A DNA stretch of 64,000 nt from Mermis nigrescens (taxonomy: Eukaryota > Nematoda > Enoplea > Mermithida > Mermithidae), in NCBI GenBank assembly GCA_036768485.1, contig JAVLUZ010000154.1:25161637-25225636 (forward strand). The letters run 5' to 3'. This document shows, in pieces, positions 10,591 through 21,057 of this stretch; position 1 is the first letter of the stretch, and every line of letters begins with the position of its first letter. A program made the translations under genes and the position numbers. The notes beneath the pieces were generated by a model. The model did no database searches, was not told the origin of the DNA, and was given only the letters and a program-made list of their open reading frames with translations.

Positions 10591-13500
10591 ATGCAATTTT
10601 GCGATTTTTGGGAGATGGCCGTTTTCCTTTATTATACGGGCCTGGCGACTTAGTGGAGAATGAACAAGACTTCGTGAGAATTAGTGGTGAATGGACCGCC
10701 ACTCAGGGGACTGAAGTGGATCAGGCCCCTGACACATGTGGCATTTACGATATGGTCCCTAACTTTGATGGAAATATCTTTGAGCTGTTGGATGAATGGA
10801 TAGCTACTCAGGGTTTGAAGTGGATCAGATCCCTTGTCGCGAGAATTGGCTATGAGGACGATTGAAGCAGCTGGACGAATGGCATGACGGATGATATGAG
10901 CTAGGCGAACCAATGGCTGAAAGAGTGCGGAGGTTCTTGCTGGGCACCGATCATTACGCATCAATTTCGGAACTGAGCCAGTGCAACGATCTGCACGGAC
11001 AACTGGCAGATATTTTTAATGGCGCCATGGATCGAACACGGAGATGCTCAACCCGCAATTTGATTGGTGCCCAATTTTCGAATCCTACGTTCAATAAGCC
11101 GGTTTTGATTTCATTTCAATGGCGGGACAAGATTACGGTAAACAATTGTTGCGTTATTGACCAGACTCTACAGTCAAGCGAGGCGGTCAGAAGCGATGAC
11201 AATCAATCAATCATTAAGATTCTCGCAATTTCACCACCAGCCGGCAGAGGTCAACATTGTAGGCAGCACATTAGCCTGCAAAAGCTATTGATATCAAGTG
11301 GTGTTTTGTCCAAATCAAAAATAGGACGATGTATGTCTTTCTGTTGCCTTGGCAGTGGCAGTCGCCCATGAAGAATTCATATAGCGGCTCCAGAGGATCA
11401 AATGGTCAAGGATCGGTATAAGAACATTTGCGATGAGAGTGTTAATTCGACTGACAATGCAGCACAAGGCGGCCATAGAATTAGTCGCGACAGGCGGGAT
11501 TAGTGGACCACAAAAAAACGCCTTGATTGCCATTACGGTACCTCCAAATCATTCTACCTTTTCTGAATCCAAGGTCTACAAGTCACTGTGATTTCTTCAT
11601 GCAATTGTTTGTGGAGCAGCGACTGACCAGATTCTGCCACCTCTACACCATGATAGCATTTTAGGTCATTACCTCAATGGCAGCATTCTTGATCGTGGCT
11701 ACTATTGTGAGGAGTGCAACAAGGCCTTTGATCATGCCGAAATGCACCGTTGCAGTGCCAAGTACATGCGCCGGTACAGCACCGCCTTCCCATGGACAAC
11801 CAGCAGCTTATTCACAATACGAGAACTTGCAATCGACATTTTCGAGGGCAACAATGTGGATGATGTTTGCGCCTTCATCCCCGGGCTTAGATATAGCGCC
11901 GCCGCAATGTCGATTGCGATAAGATCAAAACGATACAAACATTGTGGCCGCCACCTAATGGGCCGGGGAGAGAGTTAATGCCCATCGATGCAACTATTTC
12001 TTGTGCCGCACATGTAAACAGGAGGTGCCCAAGAGGATACTTGTGTTATATGCAGCGCTTAACGGAGAGCTGATGCAATAATCGTGTTTTTACGATTTGA
12101 GACATGCCAGGACAACTATGCTGGACGAAAACAAGCTTGGCCCAAAATTTGTGCACAAACCCAAATCTATGCATTGCCCACATTGTCTGTGAGCAATGTC
12201 GTCATGGCCAGCTTGGACACTGCCCAAATTGCGGGGACAACCAGCGATGTTCATTGGTGATAATTGCAAAGATGAGTTTAGAAGTGGTTGTGTTTGTGGA
12301 CAATAATTGCCATTGCCTAGCTAAAAGGATTTGTTATTCCTTTACTATCTCTACAGACAGGCCGTTTATTTCTAATTATGTCACTAAAGGCCTGAGGATT
12401 ATATCATTATCAGTTGGCAGCATGAGATTTCTAGACTCGTTCAACTTCTTACCAATGGGACTTGCCGCCATGCCCAAGGCCTTTGATGAGCCAGAGCTAA
12501 AGAAGGGCCATTTCCCTCATTTGTTCAATACATTGAACAATCAGGACTTTATTGGTGAATGGCCCAATGCCAGGTATTACTCGCCTGGCTGGCCAAAGGC
12601 AACTCTTTTATCAGTGGTACAAGGATCAGAAGGGCAAGCAGTTCGACTTTAAGGCGGGCTATTAGCCTACTCTTAGTGAGTTGGATATTCTCATTGATGC
12701 CATAAAATTCAGGGACACCTTTTATGGCCGAAACCAGCATGGACCCATTTAATCATTCAATGACAATCGCTGGAGCCTGCAGCAAGTATTTCCGCGCCAA
12801 TTACCTCAAGCCAAATACTTACAGCATTGTGCCCTATGGTGGCTATCGGCGCCAAGGATAAACAATCGGTCATTGCCCTCAAGTGGATTAAATGGTTGAG
12901 TCATGGTCTCAGCATTGATATTCGTGATGCCTAAACTGGTGAGCAGCAAATTGGATAATGCAAAGTGGATGGCATTCACGGCATGGACATTTATGAATTC
13001 AATGGCTGTTATTGGCATGGATGCCCCAATTGTATGAAAAAGCGTCATCAATTAACAGCCAATCAAATACTACTGCCGATGAAGCCTACTAACGAACTGT
13101 CAAGCCGCCAAGATTTAGAGGCCAGAGGATACACCAGCACAAGCGGGAGAGTGCCAACTGCCCCTTCAGAAGCGCCAAACTTCGACCAAGACTTTTGAAC
13201 ATGGCCATTATGGAACCAATGGATCCATGGGAGGCGTTTTATGGCGGCCGCATTCAATGCCGCAAAGTTGTATCATCGGGGTCAAGAAGGATATTTGGCA
13301 ATGTTACATATTAGCTACACAGAGATTTGCAGCCTTTACCTGATGGTCAACAGCAGCAGGTACCTGTTGGCCACCCACAGATTATGATGGAGAATTTCGC
13401 TGTAATTAACAGGATAATCAGCCGCATTTTAAGGACTTATTAAAGCCAAAGTACCGCCTTGACGCCTGCTTCATCCAGTACTGCCTGCCGAACCAATGGC

Positions 13501-14560
13501 AAATGGATGTTTCCATTGCGCAAGAAATGCGCCGATGGTAAACTTCAGGGACCCTGCTCTCACCAGACAATGAATGCACTCATTGGGGCTTGGGTCACCC
13601 TGAACTTGACAAAGCCTTTGGAAATGGATACACAGTGCTGGAAATTTATGTGGAGTCAGGCACTGGTGGTCAAGTGGAACAATACGACCCTGTACATAAT
13701 ACAGATGGTGGCCATACGTGGGCAAAAAGAAAAATTCTAAAAAAGATTTTTGAAGGTCGAAAAATGGCCTTAAAAATGGTGGTATGGCGATAAAAACACC
13801 ATTTTTTCGACGTTTCTCATCAAGCACTATCTCATTGGCATCAAAAAATTGCGAAAAACGAAAAAAAAATTTTCAAAAATTGAATTTGGGGGGGCATTTT
13901 TGATTTCTGGGGGGGGTGACAGCTCTGGGGGGTGCATACCCCCCCAAACCCCCCACGCCCAGGTGTGATGGTGGCCTATTTGCCTAATACACCATGCGGC
14001 TAAAGCAAGAAGCCGATGGATGGCTGGCTTGGGTCACAACACTGATGAGGACAAAGCCCAATATATTGCCCAATACGAAGAACATGAAGGCATTGCTTTA
14101 GATCCGGCCAAGATTAAGAAGAATCCTGATCCGCCAACTGGCCAAGCTTATGCTCAACTCATTCTGGGGCAAATTTGGCCAAAGGAAACGATGGCCAAAA
14201 GTGGATATTTTACTGATCCAGTCAAATTCTTTGAACTGGTCTTTGACCCTGCAACCATTACTCATAATGTGACGCTTATTAACAATATGGTGGCCATTAC
14301 TCATAGCAAAGAGGACGATTTCAAGCGATGTTATGGGTAACACAAACCCTGTGCTGGCCGCTCATACAACGACTCATGCCCGCCTGCGTCTGTACAGCGC
14401 GATGAACAATTCGCTTTACTTTGATACTGATAGCGTGATATTCAAATCGACAGTGGGCAAAATGGAACAGCCTTTCAAGTCCCACTCGGCAGCTACCTCG
14501 GCAATATGACTGATGAACTCAAGGATTATTGGCCTGGAGCGCGTACACAGGAGAGTTTAG
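10591..14560 (+). pseudogene. polB: Protein-primed DNA polymerase B (Polinton pPolB), broken
   Basis: The gene would replicate the element by protein-primed synthesis. Landmarks appear in order but in shifting frames. A duplicated segment with EWxATQG lies near 10.68-10.83 kb. An N-terminal Polinton region follows at about 11.06-11.27 kb and a CxxC/HRC cluster near 11.7 kb. An exonuclease I motif (FYD then FET, split by a base loss) is near 12.09 kb. MRFLDSFNFLPMGLAAMPKA and GHFPHLFN are at 12.42-12.53 kb. YEFNGCYWHGCPNC is near 13.0 kb and AFYGGR near 13.24 kb. Motif B (KLMLNSFWGKFGQR) is near 14.15-14.19 kb and motif C (YFDTDS) near 14.42 kb. A hAT MITE splits the palm region at 13713-13967. 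Many frameshifts and stops show that it is inactive. Confidence 0.93.
13713..13967 (+). mobile_element. hAT MITE, copy 3, inserted in Polinton polB
   Basis: A complete copy (CATACGTGGGC to GCCCAGGTGTG) with a perfect 8 bp duplication, ATGGTGGC, at 13705-13712 and 13968-13975. Polymerase-like sequence continues on both sides, so the MITE arrived after the Polinton. Confidence 0.95.
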
Positions 14561-14762
14561 AGTGGTTAATTGTACATTTGTAAGAAGAGGCGGCCCGTCT
14601 AGAAAAGACGGCCAAAAATTTATAGCTATTAAAAGAGGCGGGTCAAAAAAATTGCCCAGAAACATGGCCAAAATTAATAAAAGAGGCGGCTCACTAAAAA
14701 ATGGAAAAGAAAGCCAAAGCCCAAAATTGATATTAATTCGTTTATTGTTTTTTTATAATTAG
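14561..14762 (+). other. Tail after PolB, RGG-rich reading frame
   Basis: One frame gives three spaced arginine/glycine repeats (VRRGGPSR, IKRGGSKK, NKRGGSLK) up to a stop at 14762. It may be a degraded PolB C-terminus or a small basic protein; neither can be settled. No start codon of its own is clear. Confidence 0.3.
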
Positions 14763-14932
14763 GTACATGCTGTCAGATGTGCACCGACTTCCCTCATAGT
14801 TGACAGCGTAACATAGTATTCCTTTTTTGGTACTATGGCAAACAGGTGCACTCGTGTTTTAGTTATTATTTTTTGTTTTTGTTGATTTTTATTCAAGAAC
14901 TTTTTGTATTTAATTTTATAGTCTTACAAAAA

Positions 14933-15097
14933 ATGCTAGCTAATGATACTTGCATCGACAGAAACTATTTAAAACCAATTTATAATGAAATTTTAGCCTG
15001 TATTCTGGTCATTGTACTTTTGGCCATTTTAATTTTGTGCAAACGCTTGAAGAAGCAGCTCGAAAAACTATATAAAGGATTGCGTAGTCAGATCTAG
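14933..15097 (+). CDS. Small single-pass membrane protein of the Polinton
   Basis: The ATG at 14933 gives 54 residues: a short polar N-terminus with one Cys, a strongly hydrophobic segment (ILACILVIVLLAILILC, roughly residues 22-38), and a basic coiled tail (KRLKKQLEKLYKGLRSQ). The frame is open further upstream to 14846 and that stretch is also hydrophobic, so a longer form is possible. I do not recognise a family. Its place between polB and the integrase, and the intact frame, suggest it belongs to the element. A role in envelope, entry or lysis cannot be judged from sequence. Confidence 0.55.
   Translation: MLANDTCIDRNYLKPIYNEILACILVIVLLAILILCKRLKKQLEKLYKGLRSQI
15069..15077 (+). promoter_or_regulatory. 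TATA box before the CxxC gene
   Basis: TATATAAAG lies 26 bp upstream of the ATG at 15103, within the end of the preceding small gene. Confidence 0.5.
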
Positions 15098-15102
15098 TAG
15101 AA

Positions 15103-15475
15103 ATGGAACTCCCAACCTGTCTCAATTGTTCCAGATACCAAAATCAATCAGCGTATCATTAGTGAAGTTTGCAACTTTAATTCATAAAGAATATTGTTTT
15201 TTACACAGATGGTGCCGATTTTAAGCCCGGTTGTAAAGAATGCATACTAAAGATTGCAAAGGGCAAAAATGCGCCCAGCTTTATATTTTCACTATGCATG
15301 AAATGTTCAAGGAAGTGAATGTAGTCAAAAAGAACAAGTACATGCTCTATTTTTATACTGAGGATGTTGATGGGCCTCCGTCCTAAGCCAAAGGAAATAA
15401 GCTTTGCCATAGATTGCAAAGACTGCATTCTAAAGCTTGTTCGAAATTACATAAATTTGAAAATTAAAGCAAAAG
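15103..15475 (+). pseudogene. CxxC-repeat (zinc-ribbon-like) protein, broken
   Basis: The ATG at 15103 opens with MELPTCLNC. After stops, the coding-like text continues with PGCKECILK, LCMKC and, farther on, DCKDCILK. Four CxxC pairs, two of them in an almost identical CK(E/D)CILK context, suggest one or two zinc-binding modules with an internal duplication. No family is assigned. The reading frame is interrupted several times. It lies between the membrane protein and the integrase and shares their strand. Confidence 0.5.
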
Positions 15476-15479
15476 TTTT

Positions 15480-16470
15480 GCAAAGTGCTCGAGTATTTTT
15501 TGCACTGTAGCAAAAGGTCGAAATGCGCTATATTTGTATTAGACCATGGCGTTTACTACAACTTCTACCACGGGCTATACAGGGGCCAATACATTACGTG
15601 TGTGTGTGTAAAATTGCCCAAGAAGCAAATTATTGAATGGCTAGAGACTCAACCTACGTACACATTGCATAAACCTGCTAGAAAAATATGCACGCAATAA
15701 ATTATTAGTCTCTAGAATAGACGAGCAGTGGGTTGCTGATTTAGTGGATGTCGCTTAAAAAGCACAATGATAAGTATGCTTCCATATTAACATGCATTGA
15801 TGTGTTTAGTAAGTACGCCTGAGTATACCATTGAAAACAAAGCGCAATGTCAATTTTGAATGCTTTTCAATCAATTCTAGATGAAAGTGGTCGTAAGCCT
15901 GAAAAACTGCAAACTGATGCAGGAACTGAATCTACAAATAAAGAATTACAGAAATTTTTACAAGAAAAAGATGTGCAATTTTTTTATGATAAATAGCGAA
16001 CGAAAATTCTTCAGCAGACGATTTAATCACACATTGAAGAACGCATGTGGCGCTAATGGCATAAAACATATTACTTTATAGGTACATTGATGTTGCAAGA
16101 CTTGGTGTAATGGGTTATAACACTAGCAAGCATAGAACAATAGTATGGAGCCTGCTAAAGTTAAGGCGAGCAACGAAGCTGAAGTTTTGCAAAAGGCGTA
16201 TAAAATTGAAGAAAACATTGCATCGTATAAATTTAACATTGTGATAGCAAGTATAAGTAAAGTTAATCTGTTTGAAAAGGGGTAGAGCCTAATTGGAGGA
16301 AGGAACATTTGTTATTGATAATCAATTGAAGCGCGGCAATCCACCAGTTTATGTAATTAAGGATGAAATGGGTGAAAAACTGGAGGGCGTATTTTATGAA
16401 GCTGAATTACAAAAAGGTCAAATTAATTGATGATGTGTACGTGATTGAAAAAGTTTTGAAAAATGCGTAA
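15480..16470 (+). pseudogene. int: Polinton integrase (retroviral-type, rve), broken
   Basis: DDE-type integrase of the Polinton class, which inserts the element DNA. Seen in order: FYHGLYRG near 15.56 kb; LPKKQIIEWLETQPTYTLHK near 15.62 kb (the conserved N-terminal zinc-finger flank); EQWVADLVD near 15.73 kb, carrying the first catalytic Asp; LQTDAGTES near 15.91 kb, carrying the second; and RRFNHTLKN near 16.02 kb. At this last place the family has ERFNRTLK, so the third acidic residue is not visible in the present reading. The C-terminal module (GTFVIDNQLKRGNPPVYVIK, then VFYEAELQ) ends near 16.42 kb. Frameshifts and stops interrupt it throughout. Confidence 0.92.
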
Positions 16471-16552
16471 ACTAAAGCAAGACTGAGTGCTTTGTGAAAT
16501 GGCGTGGATACCTTGATAAATTTAATAGTTGGGTGGGTCATATTATTAAATT

Positions 16553-16560
16553 TATATAAG
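16553..16560 (+). promoter_or_regulatory. TATA box before the 16.6 kb CxxC gene
   Basis: TATATAAG, 17 bases before the ATG at 16578. Confidence 0.45.
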
Positions 16561-16577
16561 AACTCTGTCATTGTAAA

Positions 16578-16979
16578 ATGTTAATTGAAAATGGAAGCAA
16601 AGCTGAAATTAAACCTGTTGTTGAAGAAAGGCGGCCGTTTGGGAGGAGTACAGTTCCCATAATAGAGCTGTGCAGCCGTAACTTAGCTAGGCCTATGTAT
16701 CCTCTAATGATTCAACTGTGCTATTTTTGTCAAAAGAATAGCTCTGAACGCGACTGTTTCATCACAGATTCAGGTCATGTACGTACCATTTCTGTACAAA
16801 TGTGTTCAAAGTGTATAGAATACAATAGAGCCATGCAGGAGGCAGGATGTGTAGTTTTGCAGAGACACATTGCAGAACAAAAATCAATGGCTGCTGAACC
16901 GGAAAAACCCCTCCTTTATTACTCCATTAAATTCCTTGTTTTTTTCACTTCACTCAATCCCTCGCTTTTAAAACTATAA
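16578..16979 (+). CDS. Unknown CxxC protein of the Polinton
   Basis: An intact 133-residue frame from the ATG at 16578. The centre holds LCYFCQKN, a Cys about 15 residues on (RDCFIT), GHVRTIS, and MCSKCIEYN, a CxxC...C/H...CxxC layout that would bind one or two zinc ions. The C-terminal stretch (LLYYSIKFLVFFTSLNPSLL) is hydrophobic, but it overlaps the region leading into the next TATA box, so the true end may be earlier. Family not recognised; a nucleic-acid-binding or regulatory role is only a guess. Confidence 0.5.
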   Translation: MLIENGSKAEIKPVVEERRPFGRSTVPIIELCSRNLARPMYPLMIQLCYFCQKNSSERDCFITDSGHVRTISVQMCSKCIEYNRAMQEAGCVVLQRHIAEQKSMAAEPEKPLLYYSIKFLVFFTSLNPSLLKL

Positions 16980-16982
16980 AAG
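16975..16982 (+). promoter_or_regulatory. TATA box before the 17 kb gene
   Basis: TATAAAAG in the context AACTATAAAAGGCCGAAAAG, followed by TCTTG. The core is the same as upstream of polB. Confidence 0.65.
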
Positions 16983-17048
16983 GCCGAAAAGTCTTGTAAT
17001 TTTGTCATTTGCTCATTTTACTCGCAAGTCTAGTCGGTTCTCCAAAAC

Positions 17049-17437
17049 ATGGTCTATGGCGAGGAGCTCTTCGTTTTATTTTGTACACAAATGGCGTCAC
17101 TGTACACCCATTATGGGTACTGCTGCGGCGACATGGCACGAGTTGCCTCATACTTCCGGAACCGGCTCAACAAACATTGCAAGCAGCAATGGAAAATGGC
17201 CGCTGCCGACTATTGCATCAAGCACGGCTTGACGGGCAAGCGCAAAATTCGAGGCTTCTGGCAATTGCCTTGGCCCTCGAGCGCATGTGGCTCAACTATG
17301 AGACGGCCCTCTACTACAAAATATGGCTAAACATGCTTCCAGAGTCTCGCACCATTTGGCTCATTCCCGGTGGCAATACGCTTGACTACGAGATTGACCA
17401 CATATTGGGGTCATCAGTCGACAATTTATCGTTATAA
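17049..17437 (+). pseudogene. Unknown Polinton protein, one frameshift
   Basis: The ATG at 17049 lies about 65 bp after a TATA box. The frame runs MVYGEELFVLFCTQMASLYT and on to KRKIRGFWQL near 17.26 kb. The coding-like text then moves to another frame (ALALERMWLNYETALYYKIW) and ends DYEIDHILGSSVDNLSL at a stop at 17435-17437. The length would be about 130 residues. The composition (Trp, Tyr, Arg rich) looks like a folded protein. I do not recognise the family. Confidence 0.5.
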
Positions 17438-17628
17438 TTGCACCGCGTGTACATATTTGTTTGCTTTGTACGTATTGTGTATTTATTGGAAATAAAAAAA
17501 AAACAAAAAAACAAATGGCCTGCGCTGAAGTCTCGAGTCCACGTCCCGCAGGCTGGACAACTCTTACGAGTTGACAGAGAGGACTTCATTTATATTAGAA
17601 AAAGCAAGACGAGAATAAGTTTAAAAAG

Positions 17629-18181
17629 ATGGATTTACGTTTCAAACACCCTTTTACATGTATTGTTGCTGGTCCAACAAAGGCTGGCAAGACAACTTTT
17701 GTTAAGAAAATTGTTGAAAATGCACAAAGTTTAATTTCTCCAGCTTTTAAATTTATTTAGTGGTTTTTTGCTGAAAATTACGAAAAAATGGAAAATGTAA
17801 TTTTTATGAAAGGCCCTCCAGATTTGAATTTAGTTTGACAAAATTTGCCCGAACCACAACTAATAATTATTGATTACTTGATGCATGAAATGAATAATGA
17901 GATATTATTTACACGCGGTTGTCATCAATTGGAATATTTCTGTGTCGAATGCAGAGTATTTAGTATTAATGAAAAATCCTTCGGATCGATTGCAAGTACA
18001 GACTTTGTCTAAGCAACTCTATCCTCATAATGCAAAATATTTTTTAGAAGCTCACAATGATGCGACTGAAAAACCATTCTCGTTTATTTTAGTTGATTTG
18101 ACGCAAAGTACGCCCGAAAAATTTCGGTTGCGTGCCAAAATTTTTTCAAATAGTCCAGTAGTCTATACTGAGAAATTATAA
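17629..18181 (+). pseudogene. Packaging ATPase (FtsK/HerA type), broken
   Basis: Genome-packaging P-loop ATPase of Polintons and related viruses. The start MDLRFKHPF at 17629 leads into the Walker A motif GPTKAGKTTF. Stop codons follow (the first near 17758), then a Walker B-like LIIIDYLMHEM near 17.86 kb, where family members usually have two acidic residues. After a frame change comes LVLMKNPSDRLQVQTLSKQL and a C-terminal region with FILVDLTQ, ending in EKL at 18181. It sits directly upstream of the virion genes, as in other Polintons. Inactive as it stands. Confidence 0.88.
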
Positions 18182-18184
18182 AAG
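18177..18184 (+). promoter_or_regulatory. TATA box before the QKGGF gene
   Basis: TATAAAAG in the context AAATTATAAAAGACTTGCAT, overlapping the end of the ATPase gene. It supports the ATG at 18217 (32 bp away) over the in-frame ATG at 18187, which would lie only 2 bp after the box. Confidence 0.65.
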
Positions 18185-18216
18185 ACTTGCATAATATCTT
18201 TTCTTCATACAAAATC

Positions 18217-18567
18217 ATGGTTGCTCCAAAACGCTTACAGAAAAACATCACTTGTCTCGACGTTTTAACTAAAGCAAAGCCAAAATTACGCCAAGCTATA
18301 ATAGAAAAAGCTGATGATGATTTAATTTTATGTTTATGTGAGTGCATACTTAATGTACTGAATGGTAATGTTCCGTTGCAGCCGCGTGAGCTTCAAAAAT
18401 TGAGCAAGTATAAAACGCAACTTCGAAAAATTGTAGCTCCTGAGGCAAATTTGAAAAAGAAAAAGGAATTAATCACACAAAAAGGTGGTTTTTTGCCAGT
18501 TTTACATGCGCCTATATTAGGAATTGCTGGTCAATTGTTGGTTGATGCAATAATTAATAAACAATGA
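18217..18567 (+). CDS. Small basic Polinton protein with QKGGF end
   Basis: The 116-residue frame from the ATG at 18217 is intact. The N-terminus is basic (MVAPKRLQKN). An alpha-helical middle has NVLNGNVPLQPRELQKLSKY, then comes a Lys cluster (NLKKKKELI), then QKGGFLPVLHAPILGIAGQL, a hydrophobic tail. This layout is common to an uncharacterised protein found in many Polintons and adintovirus-like elements. A virion core or membrane-active minor protein is a plausible guess. Its stop (TGA 18565-18567) overlaps the next ATG (18564) as ATGA, suggesting a shared transcript. Confidence 0.75.
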   Translation: MVAPKRLQKNITCLDVLTKAKPKLRQAIIEKADDDLILCLCECILNVLNGNVPLQPRELQKLSKYKTQLRKIVAPEANLKKKKELITQKGGFLPVLHAPILGIAGQLLVDAIINKQ

Positions 18568-19268
18568 TTCACACTAATAAAATGATTCTTGTCCCACACG
18601 AAGTTGTAGGAGGTAATGAACACACGGCAAAGTTTATGTCAGACTTGGATCGAGAAATTTTGCGCATAATACAAGATGATTCAGTGCCTATTGATGCCAA
18701 AGTTTTACAGTACAATCAAATACTACGTAGGTATCAGAAAATGAAGCAAGATGTTGAAAAACCGCATCAATTAGAGATACGAGACGTAGCAGCAGCCCCT
18801 AGAGTAGAAAGCAAGGTAGAAGTTGATCCTTTTCAACAAGCAGTTATTGAAACAGTACCGCATAAATGGCACAAAAATGTACTATTGTTACTAAAGTATG
18901 CCCGCAAAAATTCACACATTAATTGGTCGGATAAAGGAGAAATGATTGTTGATGGGAATAAAATCGTAGGCTCAAATATTGTAGATTTAATTAACGATTT
19001 TTCACGAACTGGTAAGTCTAAGCCGGCTATAGGAGCTAATATTTTTTTGCAAAAATTAATCAATGAGAATATACCAAAATCAACAATTATAAATAAAAAT
19101 CGACTCAGCTTATTAGATGAAAAAGATGTGTATGTATCGCCTAACATGTGTACTCCCTCTTCAACGGAGAAAAGAGCTACGCCAATAGACAATAATGAAT
19201 CACTAACGCCACCCTTGGTTAAAAAAGACCTCGAACGCGTAGCTTGCTACAATCCTGGGCAAAACTAA
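18564..19268 (+). CDS. Conserved Polinton protein, 234 residues
   Basis: An intact frame. The family pattern is clear: KMILVPHEV near the start (an alternative ATG at 18582 begins at MILVP), a helical segment LQYNQILRRYQKM, then HKNVLLLLKYAR, WSDKGEMIVDGNKIVGSNIV, DLINDFSR and a Pro/Ser/Thr-rich tail. Proteins with this GSNIVDLIND block are widespread in Polintons and in transcriptomes of animals that carry them; their role is not known to me. A structural or scaffolding part in virion assembly is suggested only by position, between ATPase and capsid genes. It is one of the few fully open genes in this copy. Confidence 0.8.
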   Translation: MIHTNKMILVPHEVVGGNEHTAKFMSDLDREILRIIQDDSVPIDAKVLQYNQILRRYQKMKQDVEKPHQLEIRDVAAAPRVESKVEVDPFQQAVIETVPHKWHKNVLLLLKYARKNSHINWSDKGEMIVDGNKIVGSNIVDLINDFSRTGKSKPAIGANIFLQKLINENIPKSTIINKNRLSLLDEKDVYVSPNMCTPSSTEKRATPIDNNESLTPPLVKKDLERVACYNPGQN

Positions 19269-19271
19269 ACT

Positions 19272-19279
19272 TATAAAAG
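19272..19279 (+). promoter_or_regulatory. TATA box before the GYGIPGF gene
   Basis: TATAAAAG just after the stop of the 234-residue gene, 39 bp before the ATG at 19319. Confidence 0.6.
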
Positions 19280-19318
19280 AAACGCACATACTAACAAATA
19301 ATCATTTGAAAAAATAAG

Positions 19319-19741
19319 ATGAGGCAACAATTTAATCCTGAAAATTTTAACATTTTGGCTCGACTACTATACTGATCAAGCTTCTCAGGTTGGTTATGGT
19401 ATACCAGGTTTCAAAGGCACTTCGTATCAACGTGATGCAGGGTTAGACAACTTTTTTCGTTCACCTTTTTGCATGGCTGTACCGATAATACGATCGGCAG
19501 CGACTAGTATTGGAAAACAGGCATTAGCATCCGGTGCTCATATTGCAGCTGACTTATGCATGGCCGACCAATAGTACAATCATTAGAAGAACACGGAAAA
19601 GAGGGGGCATCAAATTTACTCAAGAAAGCTGGTGAAGCACTACAAAAAGGGCGTGGTCTTGGGGTTCGTCCAAAGTATATAAAAGAACCTAAGCACGATG
19701 TATTTACAACTCAAAAGCAGAAAAGAAGTAGAAAAAAGTAA
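19319..19741 (+). pseudogene. GYGIPGF-type minor virion protein, frameshifted
   Basis: The ATG at 19319 opens MRQQFNPENFNIL and meets a stop near 19373. Coding-like text resumes with GYGIPGFKGTSYQRDAG, FFRSPF, SAATSIGKQALASGAHIA, and after another shift runs to a basic Lys/Arg tail ending at 19741. The G-rich QRxxG segment followed by GKQAL matches a widespread Polinton protein that resembles small adenovirus minor virion proteins by layout. The stop overlaps the capsid gene start by one base (TAATG). Two breaks are seen. Confidence 0.7.
19676..19685 (+). promoter_or_regulatory. TATA box before the major capsid gene
   Basis: TATATAAAAG, inside the end of the preceding gene and 55 bp before the capsid ATG at 19741. 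Confidence 0.6.
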
Positions 19742-21053
19742 TGTCTTTAATTGATTCACTTTCAGTCGATGGCACAAAAGGCGAACTAGATTTTTTCACA
19801 GTGCCACCTACTCAGGTTGTTGTGAAACGAGGATATTGGTTTGAAATATATTTGACTAACCCAGTAACAGATGAAGGTCCGTATGAGTTTCATATCCCTC
19901 CTGATCCTCATTTTTTGCAGCTAAACAAAAATTACATTTACATGCAATTATCTTTAACGCCTGGTGCTATGCCAGCAGGTGCCGATGGTAAAATTCCTGC
20001 CACACCTGATGTTGCACCTATAAATTTAATTGGTAAAACATTTTTTAGACAAGTTAAAGTATTTTTGAATGGTAAATTAATTCACGATAGTGGCAATAAA
20101 TATGCGTACAGAGCATTCATGGAGACTGAACTAAAGTATAATTGGGATGCAAAAAACTCGCATTTACAATCCGCATTGTACACACAAGATTACAAACAAG
20201 ATTCTCAAGATGATCGTGGTTTTAAACAACGCGTTTCTTACTTTAAAGATAAAGTATTCGTTGAATTAACAGCTCCACTACACATTGATTTATTTTTGCA
20301 AGACCGATTTTTATTGGACCATACTGATTTGAGACTCGAATTAAATAGAAACCCAAATGCATTTGTTTTACAAAGTCCGGGTGGGGCTATAAGCGCCCAT
20401 TTGAGTGTATACCAAATGAAATTTTGCGTTCGAAAAGTAGAAATTTTAGAAAGCTCTACATTGGCAATTGATCAAGTACTTTCTACTAATACATTAAAAT
20501 ATCCTATAGTACGTCGAGTAATGATGATGAATTTGCATATACCTAGCACATCACAGTCTACCCCACTTAACACGCTCTTCTCTAGCCAACTCCCTAGGCG
20601 TATAATTTTTGGTTGCATAGATGCAGATGCGTATAGAGGTAATCTTTAAAAATCACCCTTCAATTTTAAGTGTTATAGTATCAATGAAGTTAAGATAATT
20701 AGTGGCGGAGTAACATTTCCCTCGCATGCTATGAAATTGGACTTTAAAAAGGTAAAATTTCTGCGAGCATTCGATCAACTTTTTGAGACGCTAGACATTG
20801 CTAGAGACAACAAAGGCAATGGTATAACTAGAGAAGGGTTTAAAGAGGGTCAGTGCTTTTTGCATTTGATATCACTCCTGATGAAGATGATGGTGCGCAC
20901 TGGGATCTAATTAAGGAGGGTACGACTAGCATTGAAATTTGTTTTGCAGAAAAAATTCCCGATACTGGCGTAGAAGTAATAGTTTATGCCGAATTTGACA
21001 ATTTAGTAATGTTAGATAAGCACCGTAATGTATTGTTTGACTATACAGCATAA
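19741..21053 (+). pseudogene. Polinton major capsid protein (double jelly-roll), two breaks
   Basis: The best preserved virion gene. The start MSLIDSLSVDGTKGELDFFT and VPPTQVVV fit the family long annotated in animal genomes as F54H12.2-like, later identified as the Polinton double jelly-roll capsid. Further blocks are YEFHIPPDPHFLQLN, FFRQVKVFLNGKLIHDSG, YRAFMETEL, PLHIDLFLQDRFLLDHTDLR and RKVEIL. The frame is open to a TAA at 20647-20649. Clear homology continues beyond it, and a frame change near 20853 leads to the end at 21053. With only one stop and one shift over about 1.3 kb it is less decayed than polB and int. Confidence 0.9.
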
Positions 21054-21057
21054 GAAA

